64,000 bases of DNA from contig NZ_FMWS01000017.1 of the NCBI RefSeq assembly GCF_900103255.1, positions 19,370 through 83,369 on the forward strand, written 5' to 3'. A model generated the notes under the pieces. The model did not search any database and was not told the origin of the DNA. It worked only from the letters and a program-made list of their open reading frames with translations. A program made the position numbers and the translations under genes. The stretch comes from Gilliamella bombi (GTDB lineage: Bacteria > Pseudomonadota > Gammaproteobacteria > Enterobacterales > Orbaceae). Shown here piece by piece: positions 59,578 to 64,000 of the stretch (its first letter is position 1; every line of letters starts with the position of its first letter).

Positions 59578-61695
59578 TTATTTAGCGGTTACTTTTATTA
59601 ACATAGCCGTTGCTGGGTCAAGTACTGGTAAAGGTAATCCGACATCCATTAACCAATCACCAGATAACGTTGTTTTGTCCTTCATCCATTGAGGTAATTC
59701 TTTCATAACATGACCATTTATTTTAGGATCAATGTTATCAGGCATATCTAGCACTTCAATTTGGTATTGTTTATCGGCCAACAAGCCTGTTAATCGCAAA
59801 TTACCGCTTAACGCGTAGGTTGGTAATGTTAGTTGAGCAATAATAAACACAGCTTCTTTTTGGTCTTGGCTAACAACACCATAACTTTGCATAGCAGGGT
59901 TATCATCAACATCCAATCTTACAAAGTTACCGCTATGTAATAAAGGACGCAATTGTTTATGTAAATTAATATAATATGCAAAACCGTTCTGTTCTTGCTC
60001 AGATACTTTTACTGGATCGAGTTCAACTCCCATATGACCAAATAAAGCAGTTAGACCGCGTAAATTCATATGTAGCTCACGGAATGTAGTATGACATAAT
60101 TCACCGCCAATATGAGCACCCATCACTTCAGGAGGGAAGAAATAACTCATTCCGCGTTGAATTATTTGTCTATCTAATGCATCGTTAGAATCTGAAGTCC
60201 AAAAACGTTGTGTACGCTTTAAAATCTCATAATCAATTCGACCTCCACCTGATGAACAAGATTCTATTTCAACGGTAGGGAATTTTTCTTGCAAAATATC
60301 AAGTAATCGGTAAAGCGCTTTAGTTTGACCAACAATAGCAGGATTACCTTCATGACCAGGTTGAACAATTTCACGATTCATATCCCATTTTATATAATCA
60401 ACGTCATAACTACTGAGTAACCAAGTTAGTCTTTCAAGTAGATATTCAAAAACAGCTGGATTTTGTAAATCAAGTAAATACTGATGGCGACCTTCTGGTT
60501 GTTGATAACCTGGTAGTTCAAGTAACCAATCTGGATGGGCACGATAAAGATCTGAGTTTTTATTAATCATTTCTGGTTCAACCCAAATACCAAACTCCAT
60601 ACCAAGATCTTTAACATGTTTAATAACTGGTTCTAAACCATTGGGATATTTTCGCTCATCTAAATACCAATCACCTAATCCTTGGTAATCATCATCACGT
60701 TTACCAAACCAACCGTCATCAATGATAAAGCGTTCAACACCAATTTGAGCTGCCTTAGTCGCCATTTTCATAATGTAATCAGGGTTATGGTCAAAAAAGA
60801 TACCTTCCCATGTATTAAGATGAACAGGACGAGCTTTATTTTTGGCGAATTTAATAATATTACTGCGTAGAAACTGGTGGAAATGTTGACTCATTTTATT
60901 TAAGCCTTCATCGCTATAGGTAGCATATAACCAAGGCGTACTTAAAGATTCACCTTTAGCTAGTGATATTTCTCCTGCATAATACAGAGCTTCAGCTTGA
61001 ATAAAACGTTTACCGTTACTTTTAACTGCAACTTGAATGCGATGATTACCACTCCATCCCAAGTGGATCCCCCAAACTTCGCCAGTTTGTTCTTTAAAAC
61101 CTTCGGTACCAACCATCATCCCAGGGAAATATTCGTGTGATGTTCGTCCTCGTCGATTTTCTTGTAAATAACCACAATGTGATATTTTAGTTCGATGAGG
61201 GAAAAATTCTTTAATCCAACGACCACTAAAAGCCATTAATTCTTGTGCCCGTTCAGGAATAGGTAACGTAATAGAAAAACGATTAACTTGATATGGTTCA
61301 TCACCTAAATTAGTTAACGTATTTTGACACTGCAATACGCCACTTTTATCTAAAATAAAAAGACTGGTTAAACGAAGTTTAGCAATGTTATCTTCACTAA
61401 TAATGGTAATGCTATTGTCAGTTTTATTAACTTCTTTAGTTGTAAAAACGGGAGACCAATCTTTACTATTTCGGTGTCCTTCAAGTCCTGGTGTACTAAA
61501 ATTACCTAAACCTTCCTCTGGACATAGAGTAAATGGAACGTTGACATCTATACGGGAATTTGGTACAGCAGGGTAAAGCATGTCAATCATTTCAGGTTGA
61601 AAGTTTTGTAATCGTTTACCAAAATAACACAATTCGGCATACGGTTCAGTGCGAAAAAGGATATCTATATTGTTGTTGCTAAGACGATAATTCAT
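59578..61695 (-). CDS. Alpha-galactosidase, GH36 (RafA/AgaA-like)
   Basis: Hydrolyses terminal alpha-1,6-galactose from melibiose, raffinose and similar sugars. The 705 residues (708 in plasmid RafA) have an N-terminal beta-sandwich, a (beta/alpha)8 barrel from about 310 (NTWEGIFFDHNPD; ERFIIDDGWFG), the nucleophile D438 in YIKWDMNRE, the acid/base D502 in WTSDSNDALDRQ, and a C-terminal beta domain. No signal peptide, so probably cytoplasmic. The ATG at 61695 follows TTGGAG; a start at 61722 lacks a ribosome-binding site. No sugar permease gene is next to it. Confidence 0.93.
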   Translation of the reverse strand: MNYRLSNNNIDILFRTEPYAELCYFGKRLQNFQPEMIDMLYPAVPNSRIDVNVPFTLCPEEGLGNFSTPGLEGHRNSKDWSPVFTTKEVNKTDNSITIISEDNIAKLRLTSLFILDKSGVLQCQNTLTNLGDEPYQVNRFSITLPIPERAQELMAFSGRWIKEFFPHRTKISHCGYLQENRRGRTSHEYFPGMMVGTEGFKEQTGEVWGIHLGWSGNHRIQVAVKSNGKRFIQAEALYYAGEISLAKGESLSTPWLYATYSDEGLNKMSQHFHQFLRSNIIKFAKNKARPVHLNTWEGIFFDHNPDYIMKMATKAAQIGVERFIIDDGWFGKRDDDYQGLGDWYLDERKYPNGLEPVIKHVKDLGMEFGIWVEPEMINKNSDLYRAHPDWLLELPGYQQPEGRHQYLLDLQNPAVFEYLLERLTWLLSSYDVDYIKWDMNREIVQPGHEGNPAIVGQTKALYRLLDILQEKFPTVEIESCSSGGGRIDYEILKRTQRFWTSDSNDALDRQIIQRGMSYFFPPEVMGAHIGGELCHTTFRELHMNLRGLTALFGHMGVELDPVKVSEQEQNGFAYYINLHKQLRPLLHSGNFVRLDVDDNPAMQSYGVVSQDQKEAVFIIAQLTLPTYALSGNLRLTGLLADKQYQIEVLDMPDNIDPKINGHVMKELPQWMKDKTTLSGDWLMDVGLPLPVLDPATAMLIKVTAK

Positions 61696-61774
61696 AATGG
61701 CTCCAAATTTGTAATATTTCACTTATATAAAATAATAGCTATTTATATAAAATAATATTTTTAATTTCATATTT

Positions 61775-61790
61775 TGTGATTAAGATCTCA
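61775..61790 (-). promoter_or_regulatory. CRP-like site before the alpha-galactosidase gene
   Basis: TGTGATTAAGATCTCA matches TGTGA-N6-TCACA at 9 of 10 defined positions, centred about 88 bp before the start codon and 22 bp from the gal-type operator. Confidence 0.55.
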
Positions 61791-61796
61791 TTAAAA

Positions 61797-61812
61797 ATGT
61801 AAACGATTTCAT
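61797..61812 (-). promoter_or_regulatory. Gal-type operator before the alpha-galactosidase gene
   Basis: ATGTAAACGATTTCAT matches the GalR/GalS operator GTGTAAACGATTCCAC at 13 of 16 positions, including the central AACGAT. It lies upstream of the CRP-like site, the same relative order as the external operator and CRP site at the E. coli gal promoter. This supports control by the neighbouring GalR-type repressor. Confidence 0.65.
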
Positions 61813-61926
61813 TATTGAAGAGCATATTTATTTTAGTTTTTAAAACTATTTATTATAAAATGAATATGCGACTTGCTATTATTTTATGTTATCATGAAAC
61901 TATTTATAGATGCTTATTGGAAATAT

Positions 61927-62541
61927 ATGAAAAAACAGAATATTATTGCACTACTTTCGTTTTTTGCGATTTCTTTTAATGGTTACGCTATAGACAAATA
62001 TGTGACTGATAATGTCGATATTTATTTGCGTAGAGGTCCTGGTTCGCAATATGCGTTTTCTAATGCAGTTAAAGCTGGAGCAAAAGTTGTTGAGCTTGAA
62101 AAAAGTGCAGATGGCAAATTTACTCGCATTCAACTTAATAATGGTAGCACCGCTTGGATTGAAACAAGCAAACTAAATGAACAACCTAGTTATAAAGAAC
62201 GCTTTCCAGCGCTAGAAGCAAAACTAGCAGAATATCAAGATAAAGTTGATAATGCTGAGGCAAATCAACAAAAATTGTTAAGTGACTATATCCAAAAGTT
62301 GCGGACGGCTGAAAAATCTATAGAAACACTTCAAAATAAAAATGAAGCACTAGAACAACAAGTTAAGGAGCAAAATTCACGAATTGAATCAATGCTAAAT
62401 CAAGTTGATGATAAACGCCGTGACCTTATTGTAACTTGGTTTACCTATGGTGGTCTTGTTGCTGGAGGCGGTCTTATTTTAGGGCTTATATTACCAAGAA
62501 TTATACCAAGCCGACGCAAAAAAGATCGTTGGATGAGATAG
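61927..62541 (+). CDS. ygiM: SH3-domain membrane protein YgiM
   Basis: Bacterial SH3-domain protein of uncertain role, probably peptidoglycan-associated, anchored in the inner membrane. From the ATG at 61927 the 204 residues (206 in E. coli) have a signal peptide (about 1-21), an SH3b domain (about 22-88; LRRGPGSQY, GSTAWIETS), a coiled coil (about 95-165) and a C-terminal membrane helix ending LGLILPRIIPSRRKKDRWMR, nearly identical to E. coli. The upstream in-frame start at 61873 has no support. cca follows directly. Confidence 0.92.
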   Translation: MKKQNIIALLSFFAISFNGYAIDKYVTDNVDIYLRRGPGSQYAFSNAVKAGAKVVELEKSADGKFTRIQLNNGSTAWIETSKLNEQPSYKERFPALEAKLAEYQDKVDNAEANQQKLLSDYIQKLRTAEKSIETLQNKNEALEQQVKEQNSRIESMLNQVDDKRRDLIVTWFTYGGLVAGGGLILGLILPRIIPSRRKKDRWMR

Positions 62542-63639
62542 ATGAGTAAAATCTATCTTGTAGGAGGGAGTGTGCGCGATAAATTGTTGCACCAACCTGT
62601 TGCTGATTATGACTGGGTTGTTGTTGGCGCTACGCCAGACGAGCTTTTAGCATTAGGTTATCAACAAGTCGGTAAAGACTTTCCAGTTTTTTTACACCCT
62701 CATACGAAAGAAGAATATGCGTTGGCTCGCACTGAGCGTAAATCCGGTAGAGGTTATACTGGATTTATCTGTGATTTTGGTAAAGAGATTACATTAGAAC
62801 AAGATCTGATTCGCCGTGATTTAACCATTAACGCCATTGCAATGGACGAAGATGGCAATATAATTGATCCATATCATGGCGTTGATGACATCAAACATAA
62901 AATCTTACGCCATGTATCGCCAGCCTTCCGAGAAGATCCTCTACGTATTTTGCGCGTAGCTCGTTTTGCAGCTCGTTTTCATCAATTCGGTTTTACTGTA
63001 GCTCCTCAAACTCTAGATCTAATGAAACAAATGGTATTAGCCGGTGAGGTTAGTTACTTAACACCAGAACGTGTGTGGAAAGAAACTGAAAAAGCATTGT
63101 TGACATCAAATCCACAGATCTATTTTCAAGTACTAGAACAATGTGGGGCGCTTCCATTATTATTTTCATCATTAGACTTAACAGACAATATTAGTGATGC
63201 ACTAAAAAAATCTGCTATATTAACTGATGATTTAACAATCCGTTTTGCTGTACTGTGTGCACAGTTATCTAATAAATTAGCGGTCGAAGCATTATGTGCA
63301 AAAATTAAAGTACCTAACAACTATATTAAAGTTGCCGTCATGGTTCAGCAGAATCGAAATAATCTTGAACAAGTGCAAACCCTGACAGCTGAACAAATTA
63401 TTTCTTTGCTAAATAGCATTGATGTATGGCGCAACCCTTCGCACCTTGAACAATTAATTATTGCAAGCCAAGCTTTTACTAAAACAACATCGTTTGCACA
63501 AGCAAATTATATAAAAGAAGCTTATAAAATCGCCAATGGCGTCAATGTGCAGCAAATTATTTCTGATGGTTATACAGGAAAACAAATCCATTATGAGTTA
63601 CAAAAAAGGCGAATCGAAGCGTTATTAAACTGGATTTGA
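62542..63639 (+). CDS. cca: CCA-adding tRNA nucleotidyltransferase, HD motif lost
   Basis: Adds or repairs the 3' CCA end of tRNAs. The 365 residues (412 in E. coli) keep GGSVRD (8-13), the catalytic DYD (D22, D24), the nucleotide-binding RRDLTINAIAMDEDG and LRVARFAARF. The C-terminal HD phosphohydrolase domain is degenerate: where E. coli has CHDLGK this protein has CAQLSN (about 238-243), and flanking sequence is missing. The associated phosphatase and phosphodiesterase activities are probably lost while CCA addition should remain. Starts at the base after the ygiM stop. Confidence 0.95.
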   Translation: MSKIYLVGGSVRDKLLHQPVADYDWVVVGATPDELLALGYQQVGKDFPVFLHPHTKEEYALARTERKSGRGYTGFICDFGKEITLEQDLIRRDLTINAIAMDEDGNIIDPYHGVDDIKHKILRHVSPAFREDPLRILRVARFAARFHQFGFTVAPQTLDLMKQMVLAGEVSYLTPERVWKETEKALLTSNPQIYFQVLEQCGALPLLFSSLDLTDNISDALKKSAILTDDLTIRFAVLCAQLSNKLAVEALCAKIKVPNNYIKVAVMVQQNRNNLEQVQTLTAEQIISLLNSIDVWRNPSHLEQLIIASQAFTKTTSFAQANYIKEAYKIANGVNVQQIISDGYTGKQIHYELQKRRIEALLNWI

Positions 63640-63689
63640 TTGCATCTTAATCAATCGTCACTTTTTTTCAAAATATCTTAAAAAAATAG

Positions 63690-63718
63690 TTGACGATTTG
63701 GCGTAACCCTAGCATAAT
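63690..63718 (+). promoter_or_regulatory. Promoter of the tRNA operon
   Basis: TTGACG at 63690-63695 and CATAAT at 63713-63718, spacer 17 bp, then a GC-rich discriminator GCGCCTC, as in promoters under stringent control. The first tRNA starts about 30 bp after the predicted start. Confidence 0.7.
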
Positions 63719-63755
63719 GCGCCTCGCAGTGTTGGTTACGACGTTGCGAATGAAT

Positions 63756-63832
63756 GGCTACGTAGCTCAGCTGGTTAGAGCACATCACTCATAATGATGG
63801 GGTCACAGGTTCGAATCCCGTCGTAGCCACCA
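63756..63832 (+). tRNA. metT: tRNA-Met (elongator, CAT anticodon)
   Basis: 77 nt, acceptor GGCTACG / CGTAGCC, anticodon CAT at 63790-63792, encoded CCA. The sequence is nearly the same as E. coli elongator tRNA-Met, and the next genes are tRNA-Leu and tRNA-Gln as in the E. coli metT operon. It lacks the C-A mismatch at the acceptor end that marks the initiator. Confidence 0.96.
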
Positions 63833-63869
63833 TTAGGATTAGGTAGTACTTTTACCGAAAGTGTTCAGT

Positions 63870-63954
63870 GCGGGTGTGGCGAAATTGGTAGACGCACCAG
63901 ATTTAGGTTCTGGCGCCGCAAGGCGTGTGAGTTCAAGTCTCTCCACCCGCACCA
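63870..63954 (+). tRNA. leuW: tRNA-Leu (TAG anticodon)
   Basis: 85 nt, acceptor GCGGGTG / CACCCGC, anticodon TAG at 63904-63906, a class II variable arm and encoded CCA. Second gene of the tRNA operon, corresponding to E. coli leuW. Confidence 0.96.
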
Positions 63955-63979
63955 TTTAATCTTAATATCTATCCTTTAT

Positions 63980-64000
63980 TGGGGTATAGCCAAGCGGTAA
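63980..64000 (+). tRNA. glnU: tRNA-Gln, 5' part (cut by window end)
   Basis: The last 21 bases, from TGGGGTAT to GCGGTAA, match the start of E. coli tRNA-Gln and occupy the position of glnU in the metT-leuW-glnU operon. The anticodon is outside the window, so the isoacceptor is inferred. Confidence 0.8.

Overview
The window looks like a chromosomal segment of an AT-rich gammaproteobacterium (by eye about one third G+C). Almost every protein can be matched from memory to an Escherichia coli K-12 protein (TolQRA, HslVU, PheA, LysC, MreBCD, Prc, Pnp, RecB, Cca), and several gene pairs keep the enterobacterial order (dcd-asmA, proQ-prc, rpsO-pnp-nlpI-deaD, ygiM-cca, a Met-Leu-Gln tRNA operon). 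The low G+C, the rearranged blocks and the galactoside genes would fit Orbaceae (for example Gilliamella). That placement is inference, not something read from a marker gene.

Layout. 1-3952: end of tolQ, tolR, tolA, then hslVU behind a likely heat-shock promoter. 4016-7672 (minus): mltA-dcd-asmA. 7870-13826: cycA, a TerC-family protein, dacB and an ABC exporter. 14062-15369: a lone phage-type repressor and a long AT-rich spacer holding a small orphan transcription unit. 15370-20626: tatE, a ubiquinone hydroxylase, mutY, pheA, raiA, trmJ. 20728-25847: cysS, a GlsB-type membrane protein, lysC behind a lysine riboswitch, argR, mog. 26068-30381: yadGH, eda, accBC. 30750-37062: mreBCD-rng, tldD, a DedA protein. 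37064-37446: RNase P RNA (minus). 37609-44241: BamE-like lipoprotein, proQ-prc, a 29-residue YnhF-like protein, tRNA-Ser, prmB-aroC-yfcA. 44484-51246: LysR regulator, rpsO, pnp, nlpI, deaD. 51432-55652: yfcZ-type gene, sixA, recB. 55739-61695: a carbohydrate island with a lacZ remnant, a BglH-type porin, a GalR-type repressor and a GH36 alpha-galactosidase. 61927-64000: ygiM, cca, then tRNA-Met, tRNA-Leu and the start of tRNA-Gln.

Most of the window is housekeeping. The most distinctive part is the carbohydrate island. The bglH leader contains, in order, a consensus CRP site, a promoter, a BglG/LicT-type ribonucleic antiterminator (RAT) site and an overlapping intrinsic terminator. This predicts antitermination by a BglG-family protein encoded outside the window. 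The alpha-galactosidase promoter instead carries a GalR-type operator next to a CRP-like site. A truncated beta-galactosidase C-terminus beside the porin shows that a lac-type gene once stood there. Other points worth checking are a roughly 80-nt orphan transcription unit upstream of tatE, a 41-bp repeat present three times in spacers, a phage-type repressor that seems to have lost its autoproteolytic serine, and a CCA-adding enzyme without the HD motif. I saw no insertion sequence, CRISPR array or intact prophage.
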